Origin: Chrysoporthe austroafricana
Taxonomy: Eukaryota > Ascomycota > Sordariomycetes > Diaporthales > Cryphonectriaceae
Reading direction: 5' to 3'
Assembly (NCBI GenBank): GCA_001051155.2
Contig: JYIP02000002.1
Span: 2,735,583 to 2,799,582 of the forward strand
Length of the DNA: 64,000 bases
The position numbers were made by a program, and so were the translations under genes. Below the pieces are notes generated by a model that saw only the letters and a list, made by a program, of their open reading frames with translations, was not told where the DNA came from and ran no database searches. Positions 1 to 10,253 of this stretch are shown here, one piece after another (position 1 is the first letter of the stretch; each line of letters begins with the position of its first letter).

Positions 1-517
1 TTGACGTATGTCAAGACCGCGTGGCCCATATCCCGACCCTGAACTTCGCCCTCGAGCTGGCCAGCTGCCATGACCGGGCCCACGGCCAGTTCGACATCGG
101 TCCCGAGAGTCGTACTCGACCGGGTGAAGGTTTCCAGGTCTTCCATGGTGTTGATAACCAGGACGCAGTCGTAGACGTCGACGCCGATGACGAACCCGAG
201 TGCAGCTGTGTGGAGAAGCAGTCCCGAGGGGGAACTCCATCTCCCGTCCGACTTCCTGGCGATGAGGATCCCGCTACCACCGCTCCCGCTCTTCCACAGC
301 CCAGACCTCATGCAGGAGAAAATCGCAAGACCGACAGCGTTCTGGACTATCCTCGGCGGAATCTTCTTCTTGGTCTGCACCGAGGAGATGGAAGATCGCG
401 GGGAGCTAGGTGATTCGTCATGATGGGCTATGTAGCCTTCGGCTGTTCACGTTATCAGCTTGCGCTCGATCTGGGTGCGCCGAGGGCGGCTGAGCCAATT
501 GACGAGAAATTCTGCAG

Positions 518-552
<35 letters not shown>

Positions 553-589
553 AGAGGGNCGGGGAGGGGGGAAGAAAAAGAAAGGAAAA

Positions 590-622
<33 letters not shown>

Positions 623-822
623 AAAGAAAAGGAGATGTACATACTGCAAAAGGAGTGTAGGATACGGGCGGCCTTTTCAGTCTCGCGATCCAAGGTGGCC
701 GGCCAGTAGTCCTCTCGAACATGCCGGCGGGCGACGGAGTCGGCGACTGCAGCGGAGACGGTGGGTCCTGAGGTTCTCCGTGGCTTGTCCCGCGATGCCC
801 AGAAGGCAGAAATGCGCTGCAT
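1..822 (-). CDS. SYLF (Ysc84/DUF500) domain protein, 5' part, partial
   Basis: Two exons are visible. Exon 1 is 822-645, starting at the ATG at 822-820, and exon 2 runs from 427 to the left edge, where the gene is cut off. The join is phase-consistent: donor GTATGT at 644-639, acceptor ACATAG at 433-428. Exon 1 encodes MQRISAF... and then DYWPATLDRETEKAARIL, the usual start of fungal Ysc84-like proteins. Exon 2 continues with KKIPPRIVQNAVGLAIF, a Gly/Ser-rich stretch, IARKSDGRWSSPSG, GVDVYDCVLVINT and TLGTDVELAVGP, which follow the order of the SYLF lipid/actin-binding fold. Family members (yeast Ysc84/Lsb3, human SH3YL1) bind phosphoinositides and act at actin patches in endocytosis; that role here is inferred. 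The C-terminal part is outside the window, so an SH3 domain cannot be judged. The intron is 217 nt and is almost entirely a poly-purine/poly-pyrimidine block containing an N. Confidence 0.8.
518..620. repeat. Homopolymer block with an undetermined base
   Basis: A run of 33 A (518-550) is followed by a purine-rich spacer with one N at 559, then a run of 29 A (592-620). Apart from the N, one C at 560 and one T at 591, the plus strand is all purine. It lies inside the first intron of the SYLF gene, so the coding strand is an oligopyrimidine tract. It may be a real slippage-prone tract or a badly resolved join; the lengths should not be trusted. Confidence 0.85.
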
Positions 823-1020
823 GGTTGCGGAGCGTGCCCGTGCAAGCTAGGCTGCTCAGGCCATGAAGAGGATAAAACACTACTAGGAAGCGAGGGACAT
901 AAAGAAGAACAAGAAGAAGAAGAAGGGAGAGGAGGACTGCGGCGTATGGATCCCTCCTGCTTCCTCTCTCGCTCCTGTCCTGTTAGGACCCCAAGTCGTA
1001 GAGCAGTGCAGCGCAAGCGG

Positions 1021-1062
1021 AGCGCGGTGCAGCGCGGTGCAGCGCGGTGCAGTGCAGTGCAG
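1021..1062. repeat. 10-bp tandem repeat (AGCGCGGTGC)
   Basis: Three perfect copies of a 10-bp unit occupy 1021-1050 and decay into AGTGCAGTGCAG. Noncoding by context, about 200 bp upstream of the SYLF start codon. Confidence 0.85.
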
Positions 1063-2888
1063 GAGCAATGTTGGTTGCACAGGAAGGAGTTGCACTCCCC
1101 CAGCCTGCAGGTCGCACAGTTTGAGGCGCTCCGGGTCGCCGAGGTTAGGAGGGAAGACAGCGGCTCCCCCGCAGCGCCACTGCGGATGGATGGATGGGTT
1201 GGTCCTTGGCTGGGAGCCGGATGTCGACCTTAGCGGCGTCTGGTTCAGGCCCTGCGAGGCCAAGCGCGCGGCGACAGGCCCAAGGCGTAAAGAGCGTTGC
1301 GTTGGTACGGAAATTAGACCAGGGGCGCTGGCCGTGATTTGTAGAGATGCAGGCCGGTGCCCGTAACCACCTGGGCGAGGGGGTCGGGGGCAAGGGTGAG
1401 GATAAGGATGCGTGCCGTCGAGAGTGCAGTAGTGAGGTCGCAGCGAGCCTAGGACGAGGTCGCGAGGTGCCGAGGTGCGAGATCCTGCGAGAGAGGGAGG
1501 GAGAGGCGCAGCGTGAAAATCTCGAGGGCAGGCAAGGGAAAAAAGAAAGAAAAAAAATGAGAGCTGGTCGCGGTCGGGAAGCGGTTCGGTCGGGCTGGTA
1601 TGGTCTGGTCTGGGTCTAGATGACGACTAGCCGTCGGGACAGGTACGGACGGACGTCCTTGGTTGTGACTGATGGTGCAGGAGGGATCGGCGTCAGGACC
1701 AACAGGTAGAAGGTTCTTAAGAATTACTAAAAAGAAGTGGGCGGCACGCGGCTGGCCCGGAAGCGCGGCGGCGGCGGTGGTGTCAGGGAGTCGGGGTGTT
1801 CTGTCAGTATGGTGCGTGTGGTGCTGCTGGCATGATCTTCATGATGGTACACGCACGGGTCGACGAGCGCAGGCAGGCGGACGGCCCAGATGTTCCTGTC
1901 GGCTGACGTCGATCGCGTCGTGTGAGGGACGAGCGGCCCCCTCTAGGGTGGCAGGGTGGTTGGTAGTTGGCGTGGTTGGCAGCAGGACGCCGGGTGGGCG
2001 CTAGGCTCATCAGACCCGCCCCGCTGGCGCTGGCGTCGTCGAGGTGCGCGAGTGGGAGGTGGGCGGATGGATTAGCGGGCGTGCCTGGCAAAGGGTGGCA
2101 CCGTGCAGGATGCAGCCTCGGGTACCCGAGCAGGATGGTGTCGGGTCTGCCCTGGCTTCGTATCGGCTGCTCAGCTCTGCATGAGGCTGTGTGCCTGTGT
2201 GTGCGTGGGTATGCGTGTGCCTGCAGTGGCAGAGGGGCCTGGCGGCGGCACTCTGCAGCAGTGCAGCAAGAGAGAGGAGGTTGAGGAGGAGGCGGCGGCG
2301 AGCGAGGACGAGCGAGGTACGGCTGGCCGCGCAGGGCGTAATAAGGTGGTGGTGGCCCCGTGCAAAAGTCTAAACGAGAGAGGAGACCTGGGAAGCCCCG
2401 GCCTCTCGAGATGCCCGTCCGGGAAGAAGGGAGAAAGAGGCACGCCGCGCGAGCGAGGACGAGAGAGACAAGAGAGGGGGGGAGAGAGACACACGGGATG
2501 ACATGGATGGATGGGGTCGACGACACTCGCAGGCTCGTTGCTATGCAGGCTCTCGCGTCTGCATTCCTCGTCGCCCGCCCCCAGCCCGCCCTCCTCCACC
2601 CGTAATTAACCACTGCAGCCTGTCGAGAGCCTCTTGGCCGCGCGCTCAGCCTCTCTCTCTCTCTGTCCCCGTCCCCGTCCCCGTCCCGTCGACAGAAGGT
2701 CCCGTCGTTCAATCCACCCAGCACCTCGTGAGGGTGGGCCTCCCTTCTCGTGCCTGCATGCACGTCACCTATCCTTGCGCGCGCCCCGTTTTCCCCTTCG
2801 CCTGCCCACCCGCCTGCCCACCCGCCTGGACCACGGTAGCCCAGCCCATGCCCTGCCGCCCCATACCCATACTTACCGCACTGCCGCG

Positions 2889-2908
2889 CTGCTGCTGCTG
2901 CTGCTGCA
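2889..2908. repeat. CTG trinucleotide run
   Basis: About six to seven copies of GCT/CTG in gene-free DNA. It lies just before GGTACTATGGTACC (2913-2926), a GTAC-type inverted repeat. Confidence 0.8.
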
Positions 2909-4567
2909 CTACGGTACTATGGTACCTCACGATCTCCCCGATGGGCCCATCCGCCGCGGCGATCTCTCCCCAGTCTCAGCCCTGTGCTGGACCAGACACA
3001 GACAGCCTGATGCTGGGGCCAAGGCAGCCTATTTCTCTCGATACCTACTGCACGCCCTCCGAGCCCTCCCAGCCCCTCCTACAGCAGCGCAGACGCAGAG
3101 GCAGAAGCAGAAGCACCTCTACCGGGGGGGTCACATCCGAGGCTGACACGGGCGCACGCATGCTTTTTACTAAGTACATTACAGGACCTTGCGGGGCCAT
3201 GCACATGTTCTACTTACCAATCTCGGGTACCGCCCTCTGTGGCTTCGACTCCCGACGAACCCCCCGGGCCCCCGCTCGATCCTGTGCACATACTACTTAC
3301 TCATGTACATCCACACTGCGTGACGGAGTGCTGGCCAGCCGCAGGATGGAAAGTAGGCAGGGCAGCAGGGCGCCCACCTGTCGGGAGAGAGACATGGTGA
3401 CACCTGCTGTGATGAACCCAGTAGTCGGGAGGGAGGGTTGAATCACAACGGTAGAGATAGCGCTGACCACGGCCAGGCTCTCGTGGGGCCCCATCATGCA
3501 CTGGAGATATCCATGAACCCCCGTGGAATCCTGCCAGTCGCATCGAGAGACACCGCACCCGAGGGCTATGCATCTATCATGTATCAACAGACGAGAGGAG
3601 CCGCCAGAGATGCGATGCTCCCCCCCACCAGGCGTCATCTCCCAAGCCGTGCTCTGGCCTGGCCTAGACCACTTCGTCTGTCACGGCACCGAGAGCCAAA
3701 TTTTTTTTTTTTTGGCCTCGACGAGACGCTCGTATCCGGTTTCAAACCTGTTCCGCAAACATACAAACTTCCCCTCATTTCTGTTTCTCTCGCGGTGCGC
3801 GGGTGAACGATCTGCGGATGCCGGAATGTGAGACAATTCGGAGATCTGCATGTGCAGCAGATGGGGTCCAATTTCGTCTGATTCCACCCGCTCGCGTACC
3901 AGCCCGTGAGTACTATATGAGTATGAGTACGATATAGTACACACAACATTCACTGACTGACTGACAAGACTAAATATAGACAGACCGCCTGGAGTCAGGC
4001 TCTTCACGCTCTGTATGCCGTGTATGGCCTGGCGGCAGACGGCCTGCCCGCCCGGCCCTGCAAGTGTCACTCTCACGCATCACAGCTGCAGCAGCAGCAG
4101 GGCGCGGGAGCCGGCCTGGCACCCCCGGGTATCCATCTATTCATCTCATGCTCTGCTTGGTACTGGGTAGAGTAGCTGCACGATGCGCAAGGAAGCTGGG
4201 ATGACACGCTGCGGCCCCGGGTCCCCGGGGCATATGTCCCGTGCCTGCAGGCCGGAATTCACCGCGCGACCCATGCCACGATAATTAAGCCTGCCTGCAA
4301 CCTGCAAGAGTATGTTTCAGCCTCCAACGATCTCTGAGATCGGTCGCTGAAGCGATTCGTCCGGCACGCTACCCTTTGCCTCATGCTCCCACACACACAC
4401 ACACACTTAGAGAGAGACTCGACGCCGCACATCACCGGAGAAATGAGACCGACTGCCACTCGAGCCTAAACGCCTTGTCGCCGCCGCTGCCCTCCCCATC
4501 CCCTCTCCTGTCACCCCCCCCCACACACGACGGTGCGCGAAATATCCGAACAACTTGGCGTGATAGC

Positions 4568-5074
4568 CTAGAGGTTCTTCTTCAAGCCGCCGAGCGAGCC
4601 AACGCCAGCCACAACCTCTTCGGCCTTCTTGTTCCCCTTCAGCTCAGCTATGAATCGCGTCAGTGTCGTACTGCACCTCGGAGCGCGGACGGGATGAGAG
4701 GGCTGCATTGTCCCAGATGGCGAAGGATCTTCCCACAAAGGTGTCGGGGCGTTGCTCACAGTCGACAAAGTCCTCCCCTCTCTTCAGGCCCTGGGCCTGC
4801 ATCTGCTTCGCCTCGGCCTCGGCCTCGGCCTTCATCATGTAGACCCTGTCCGGATTCCCTTGCTCAGCTGAATGTTCATCGTCCAGATCGCTTGGCTGGC
4901 GGGCTGGACCGCCCGCCCAGGCGAGCGTAATATGTCCTGGCGAACCCCTGGGCGAACCTACCCAACTTTCTCGATCAGGGGATCCATGTAGCCCTCGTTG
5001 TAAGCATACACGGACGCGGCCATGAGGATGGCGACGGTGAGGAGAGCGATGAGGAATTGATAGGTGGCTTCCAT
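4568..5074 (-). CDS. Small single-pass membrane protein, 92 aa
   Basis: Three small exons: 5074-4962, 4845-4760 and 4647-4568. Donors are GTAGGT and GTGAGC; acceptors are GGACAG and TTCATAG, with an ACTGAC branch site before exon 3. Phases fit (113+86+80 = 279 nt). The protein starts MEATYQFLIALLTVAILMAA, a strongly hydrophobic N-terminal segment (about residues 5-24), then NEGYMDPLIEKVG. Next comes an Ala/Glu/Lys/Gln-rich amphipathic helix with AEAEAEAKQMQAQGLKRGED, and the tail ELKGNKKAEEV...GSLGGLKKNL. I recall small hypothetical proteins of this architecture in other ascomycetes, with no assigned function. The topology looks like an N-terminal anchor with a charged helical tail, in ER or mitochondrial membrane; that is inference. 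Each exon is too short to stand out as an open frame, so automated calling could miss the gene. Confidence 0.72.
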
Positions 5075-6100
5075 CTTGTTCCTGCGGGTGGGAGCTTGAA
5101 AGGCGGAGGGGCGGTTGCTGTTCTACGCGGGCGACACGGCGATGTGCAATTTCTTGAACCACACAAAAAGGATTTCTCCAGTAATTTTGTGACTTATGAT
5201 TATGGATATTGATTTCTTCCCCAATCTCTATCCAGGCTCCAGATTTATTTATGGTGATCTGGTAGTCGAATGCTCGTAGGGGATCTGCGATGACGTCTCT
5301 GTTTAGTGCCGTGCTGTCACTATTCCTGGTTCTGGGGAGGCTCAAGCAGGTTTGGGGCACGCACCGGCTTGCTTGTGGCAAAAGACCACACTCGTATATG
5401 CAATCTGCCATTGATTATACCAGCGCTCTCGCGATGACGGTCGGTGTGGGGATCTGAGAGGAAAGGGAATCCGCTAATGCCGCAGAGCCCAGTCTTGCCT
5501 GGTTATTAGAACGCACCCATTTCCAAACCCGACTCGTCCCACGCACAACTCGGCAGCACCGGCATGACCTTCCTTTGGCAGTGCAAGGATATTCGGGCCC
5601 TCGCTTCAATGAGGCAGGCTGCAATAAGGGGATTAAGGACAGGTTCCTGCGGATTATGGGCTGGTCGTCGTTGGATCTGGCCTGGCAGTCGCTGGTCCGA
5701 AATACCCAGGTGCGTGGTGACGCGTGGTAATTAACACGCATCTAACACCAGGGAGAAGATATACGCAGCGGCTGACATAGACCCTGCGAAGTTAACTGGA
5801 AGAAATGAGGCGCATATCAGTGGGGTGGTATGGCAAAGCAATTGTGCGGAACCAGATCGTAGTGTTGATCATCAATTCATTCAAAGTACATACTTGGTGT
5901 AGCGCCATGACGGCATGTATCTCTATGTATAAGAGCAAAAGAACTCCAACGATGACACCGTAGACATACTCCAGTACACAGAAGGATGTTGAGTCGTTAG
6001 GTAGCCCGAGCTGAGATCTAGTAAAAGAACAAAAACAAACAAAAACAGTCTATGAACCAAAAGCCGTGGTATTCTTTGCATTATGTCGTTCAACCATTGA
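5075..6100. other. Intergenic stretch, 1.0 kb
   Basis: Between the small membrane-protein gene and the stop codon of the F-box gene. It includes the upstream region of the former, which reads away from it. I see no further gene; the small open frames here have no recognisable content. Confidence 0.6.
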
Positions 6101-7420
6101 TCACTGCGCCGGCGCAACAACAGCAGGCGAGCCCGGGTACCTTCCGCCCCGTAGGAGATACCGCTCGAACTCCAGGCAGTCCCGTGTTGTCCTACCCGAC
6201 GAGGCCATGGGACGTCGTATCCGCCGTTCGTCCTCCTCCGTGTCCTCCCAGTTGTCGTCCGTGACTCCATGGAAGCTGTACGCCTCGTTCGACGACCTCT
6301 CGACGCCCACGCACTCGAAGTCGCCCTCGAGGTGGACGCGCTCCAGCTTAGGCAGCTTCGTCCGCAGCGAGGCGAAGAGGCCCCTAAACGTGCCCCGACA
6401 TAGGTGGATGCCGCCGAGCCCGCCCTCGGAGGCCTTGGCTAGTCCCCGCCCGCCGAGGCGGAGTCGTTCGAGTGTCGGTGCATGGCGGAGAAGGAAGTCC
6501 CGCAAGTCCTCTTCGTCGCACGAGATGCCCTCCAGTTTCAGGTCGCTGAGCTTCTCGAAGGTGAACCCCTCCAGCAGCGTGTCGAACAAGACGATAAATT
6601 TATGCTTCGGCATGCCGTAGGTGTGGAATGCCAGGCTGAGGTGGGTGACGTTGGTCGCGCAGCGGAGGATGCTGCCCAGACCCTTGATGGCCTTGAACCG
6701 CTGAGCCGGTAGCCTCAGGGCAGACGGATCAACGGTGAGGTTCAGGGTCGATAGCCGCGAGAAGGACGTCGAGACACAATCGAACCAGCGCCGTCTCTCA
6801 TCCGGCAGCCTCAATATCTCGAGGGGGAACCGGTCGATCGTGAGCGAGGACAAGTCCGTCTCTTTCAGCGCGGAGGCGATGAGGGCCAGGTTCCTGGCCG
6901 CCTGCTCTCGATCCATTTTTCTGCAGCTTGGCAACCCCTTGAATACCTGCTCCAGCACATCGATATTGAATGGACATTTTGTGAAAGTGACCTCGAGGTC
7001 TGTGAGGTTCGGAAGATTTTTGAACGACTCCAACACCAACTCTGGCCGGCTGTCAAAGGCGGGCGACGCCTTTCGGCGCTTGTCGGCCTCGTAATACTGT
7101 GCCCAGGAGTGGGCAAGCCGGTCGTTCCGCTCCTCGGGCTCCTCGAGGTAGTGTTGGAAAAAAGAGGCATGCCTAGCCGTGTATTCGTCGACCTCGGTGA
7201 AGTTGAGCGTCACGGACGAGATGCGGCCCTTGAGCTGCTCATGTGTCGAGATGGAATGCAGTCTCGAGATCTTCCAGCCTAGGACGTTGACATGCTCGCC
7301 GATCAGGTAGTCCAGACCGACGGCTCCGAAGATCCGAGACTGAAGACGCAGAGCCTTGATGCTTTCCAGATCGCAGTATTCATACACGAGCCGCACCAGC
7401 TCTACAGGAAGGGACTCCAT
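6101..7420 (-). CDS. F-box protein with LRR-like C-terminal region
   Basis: Intronless, 439 aa. I chose the ATG at 7420-7418 because the F-box begins directly with MESLPVELVRLVYEYCDLES followed by IKALRLQSRIFG; the 42 codons upstream in the same frame have no domain character. The middle and C-terminal parts carry leucine-rich segments with spacing like degenerate LRRs (LPNLTDLEVTFTKCPF, SSLTIDRFPLEILRLP, RLSTLNLTVD, ATNVTHLSLAFHT, EKLSDLKLEGIS, APTLERLRLGGRGL, LPKLERVHLEG). F-box proteins bind Skp1 and choose substrates for SCF ubiquitin ligases. The substrate here is unknown, as for most members of this large fungal family. An acidic stretch (DDNWEDTEEDERR) lies near the C-terminus. Confidence 0.85.
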   Translation of the reverse strand: MESLPVELVRLVYEYCDLESIKALRLQSRIFGAVGLDYLIGEHVNVLGWKISRLHSISTHEQLKGRISSVTLNFTEVDEYTARHASFFQHYLEEPEERNDRLAHSWAQYYEADKRRKASPAFDSRPELVLESFKNLPNLTDLEVTFTKCPFNIDVLEQVFKGLPSCRKMDREQAARNLALIASALKETDLSSLTIDRFPLEILRLPDERRRWFDCVSTSFSRLSTLNLTVDPSALRLPAQRFKAIKGLGSILRCATNVTHLSLAFHTYGMPKHKFIVLFDTLLEGFTFEKLSDLKLEGISCDEEDLRDFLLRHAPTLERLRLGGRGLAKASEGGLGGIHLCRGTFRGLFASLRTKLPKLERVHLEGDFECVGVERSSNEAYSFHGVTDDNWEDTEEDERRIRRPMASSGRTTRDCLEFERYLLRGGRYPGSPAVVAPAQ

Positions 7421-9118
7421 GGCGGAGGATGGACCATGCCTGACTGGCTGCAGCTCCCATAGGACGAGGGTCCGGGGCTTGGGATAAGTGGTCCAACGCA
7501 GGTGTGGTAAGATCAAGGCAAGGGAGGACAGCAGGCCCAGATGCAAGATGGAGCAGGAATGGTAAAAGACCGGAGGGGAGACGAAGACGAAGATTTTGAC
7601 AACGCGGGAGAATGTACCTACATAAAGGTCAGGCGTAGATGGGCTCAGATCATCGACCTACCGCCGGTACAACAGGGGCCTCAAGCCGCGGAGCCGCTAC
7701 CCAGCAGGTTAAGCGCAAGGAACAGCTCAGTCACCCTAGGAGTGCCTCGCCGGCCCGAACTGCGAGCAAGTGCGCAGCTCCAAACGGGCTAGAGAGGGAC
7801 TGACAAAAGAAAAAAAAACAGAAGCTGGCCCCCCCGGCCGCGCAGAGAGTTGACCGAAACTTCTGAGGCAGATGGGCGGTGAGCCTGCTAAGACACCACC
7901 GCCCGCCAACCGGACCCTAGCCACAGTAAGGTCACACCAAGGTCCCGTCCTATCCCATGTGCTGGCTTACCTGGCCGATCGTGGTAAGCCTCTGAGCTCA
8001 GATTGAAAAGGAAGAGTCTCTTCTGCAGGCATCCCGGCCGGCTGCGCATGACAGCCTTCGTGACGAGGTTACCCTCTGTCCAGACAGAGTTTTCCTACCT
8101 GCTTCTTCTTCACTTGTTAGAGATGACGGGGAAAGAAGCCGGCGATACATGAGGACCCCTTGACGATGGAGAAGCTACCGTGGGCCGCTCCTGAAAAGGC
8201 GGGGACAGGGGTCTTGCATAAGAAGTGTGGTTGTGGGTGACCAGGCCTCTGCCAATGAACAGACCAGTGCAAGGCCCCCCAATACATTGCAGAGAAAAAC
8301 GGACGCCTTCCGGTACGAGCCCGGATAGCCTCTTGCTTCGGTGGTACCAGTGTCTCCGCTGCGCCGGGATCCGGCGCACCACCTGCTCTGCATGCTGCTG
8401 CGAACCGAGTCGGCCGTCCTCCATGAGCCAAGCAGCAGCGTTGCTGCCCAGCGCCCTGGTGCTGGTAGGCACATGGCAGGGCTGCGGTGGCCTGTCAGCA
8501 GCCTGCCGAGCTTGCCAGACACCCAGAGAGCCGGCGGGCAAGTTCCAGGAAGACGGACCCGCACACCAGCAGGCCAGGTGCCCTCGAGGCCAGTGAGAGA
8601 TCTCGAGCTTCTGAGTCTTCGAGCCTGGTGAAACGCTCCCATCCCCGGGCGGCCAGGCATGCGCCAGCCCATCTTGGCGAAATCCAGTTTCGTGGGCCAG
8701 TCCCTGTTCCATCGACCTGGCAGCCAGACAGGTAACAGGATCATCAGTACTAGCGGTAGCTGACGATGGGCCGGATGGTGACGTTGCAACCCGAAACTCA
8801 CCTGGTTCGAGAAGCCCGGGTCCACCCCGCCGCACGCGGCACTCCATAACCACGAGGGGGGCTTTTAATAAGGCTGGGTCCGGCCACAACCTCACCGACT
8901 CGAGTGCGGTAAGCGTCAGGTACGGGTGGGCCAACACACAGCAGTTGTCGATCGTGTGACCCAGGGTGATGGTCAGACGGTGAGCGCTGTAGGGATGGAC
9001 CCGTTCTGGTCGGTGATGTGGACGGTGCCTCCTCACACCGCGAGAGAGCTATCGACGCCACGGGCCAGCTGGGGTGGTATATTCATAGACATGATAAGCG
9101 AGCGGCCTCTGCGGTGGA

Positions 9119-9120
<2 letters not shown>

Positions 9121-9151
<31 letters not shown>
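9121..9151. repeat. CTGG tetranucleotide repeat
   Basis: About 7.5 perfect copies of CTGG in intergenic DNA. Confidence 0.9.
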
Positions 9152-9575
9152 TTGTGCGGTAAGCTGCAGTCGCCCCGGGGGCTGCAACGCACAGATGGTC
9201 CGTGGCCCAGCAGGTTGGGCTCAACAGAACGAGACTGTGCTTCGGGTGCGATCGATCATCCAAGAATTCCGAGCAGAGGTGGTCTCGGGTGGTACTGCCA
9301 TGCAACCATCCTATTGGGTCTGTCGAGCGGCTACGAGCACAGGCTGGAGTCACGAGCCTGGGTGTTCAAGCGCCCTTCCGTCGAGGCCGTCGACATCGAG
9401 TCCTAGTGTCTGTCGTGTAGCCCACGTCTGCTTGCGCGTCGTTTTTCATGGGCAAACACCACAAACCCGGAGGCGGCGCATGGCAGATGGCAGACGGTCG
9501 GCCGAGGAGAGACCGGCCGAGAACGGGCCGATCGAGTCTTGGGAGGACTGTCTATATTTACTGGGACGGTCTGCT

Positions 9576-9607
9576 GCAGAAGGCAGAAGGCAGAAGGCAG
9601 AAGGCAG
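9576..9607. repeat. GCAGAAG 7-bp tandem repeat
   Basis: About 4.5 perfect copies of a 7-bp unit in intergenic DNA, roughly 650 bp upstream of the RBR ligase gene. Confidence 0.9.
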
Positions 9608-10253
9608 TGGGTGCTGTCATAACCGTCATGTGCAGAACCAGACAAGAGAATGGTGATGGATCACTTAAGAGCCTGAAGATGCGGTCCGGGTAGGTAGCTG
9701 GGCAGGGACCATAGTCTGTACCTATTATGATCTGTACCTATGAACCCACCTCTGAGTACAGTACATACCACAGTATTTATTAGTGCTAGAATAGCAGGTG
9801 CGGCGTGCTCCGCGGACAAACCTCCAGTGGGTCAGGCAGGCCTGGCCGCCAGGGCCGGTTATCGATAAGAACCCGTAGAATTGCCTACTACGTAAAGAAT
9901 TCCATCTGCCGGGGCCCTCGGGCTCCAGTACGGAGGTACCTGTTCTCAACAGCCAATAATACGGCGGTCACTTATAATTACATAGTACTGGCAAGACACG
10001 CGTGCCCTTCTCTCACCTCGCCTTCTCGAGGACCAAGCCGGCCACCTTCACTCCGCAGAGGGCAGCTACAGATGGCAGACTGGGCCTGATCTCCGTGTTC
10101 AAGGTCCGGATTTCCTTGAAGTCGGCAGACAAGCTCACCATCGACGCGCAAGTGGTCCCCTCGGGGCGGACAGCCACCGCAGCAACAGCATGACCCCTCC
10201 ATCGCGGTGACGCTCGCCTCTTTCCTACGTCCCCAGCACCACGCTCGCCCAAC

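Larger units (their letters stand above)
823..4567. other. Gene-free stretch, 3.7 kb
   Basis: I see no supportable gene. Long open frames exist on both strands (for example 1804-2763 minus and 2503-3441 plus), but they are Pro/Arg/Ser/Cys-rich products of GC-biased simple sequence with no domain. The stretch holds short tandem repeats, CT-rich tracts near 2640-2700, a 12-base T run at 3701-3712 and a CA run near 4390-4406. The left part probably carries the promoter and 5' UTR of the SYLF gene. Confidence 0.6.
7421..10253. other. Gene-free stretch, 2.8 kb
   Basis: Separates the F-box gene from the RBR ligase gene, which are transcribed divergently, so both promoters lie here. The 308-codon minus frame at 8110-9036 overlaps other long frames on both strands and has no domain, so I do not call it. 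CTGG and GCAGAAG tandem repeats lie at 9121-9151 and 9576-9607. Confidence 0.55.

Noticed and set aside
1804..2763. 319-codon minus-strand open frame, with a 312-codon plus frame overlapping at 2503-3441
   Set aside because: Both translations are Arg/Pro/Ser/Cys-rich products of GC-biased repeats; they overlap, have no domain and no sensible start context.
4799..4835. Cluster of CCTCGG words that could be read as fatty-acid regulator sites
   Set aside because: They lie within the coding sequence of the small membrane protein and encode its Ala-Glu repeat.
8110..9036. 308-codon minus-strand open frame
   Set aside because: Overlapping long frames exist in several other frames on both strands here, so openness reflects composition. 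No motif seen.
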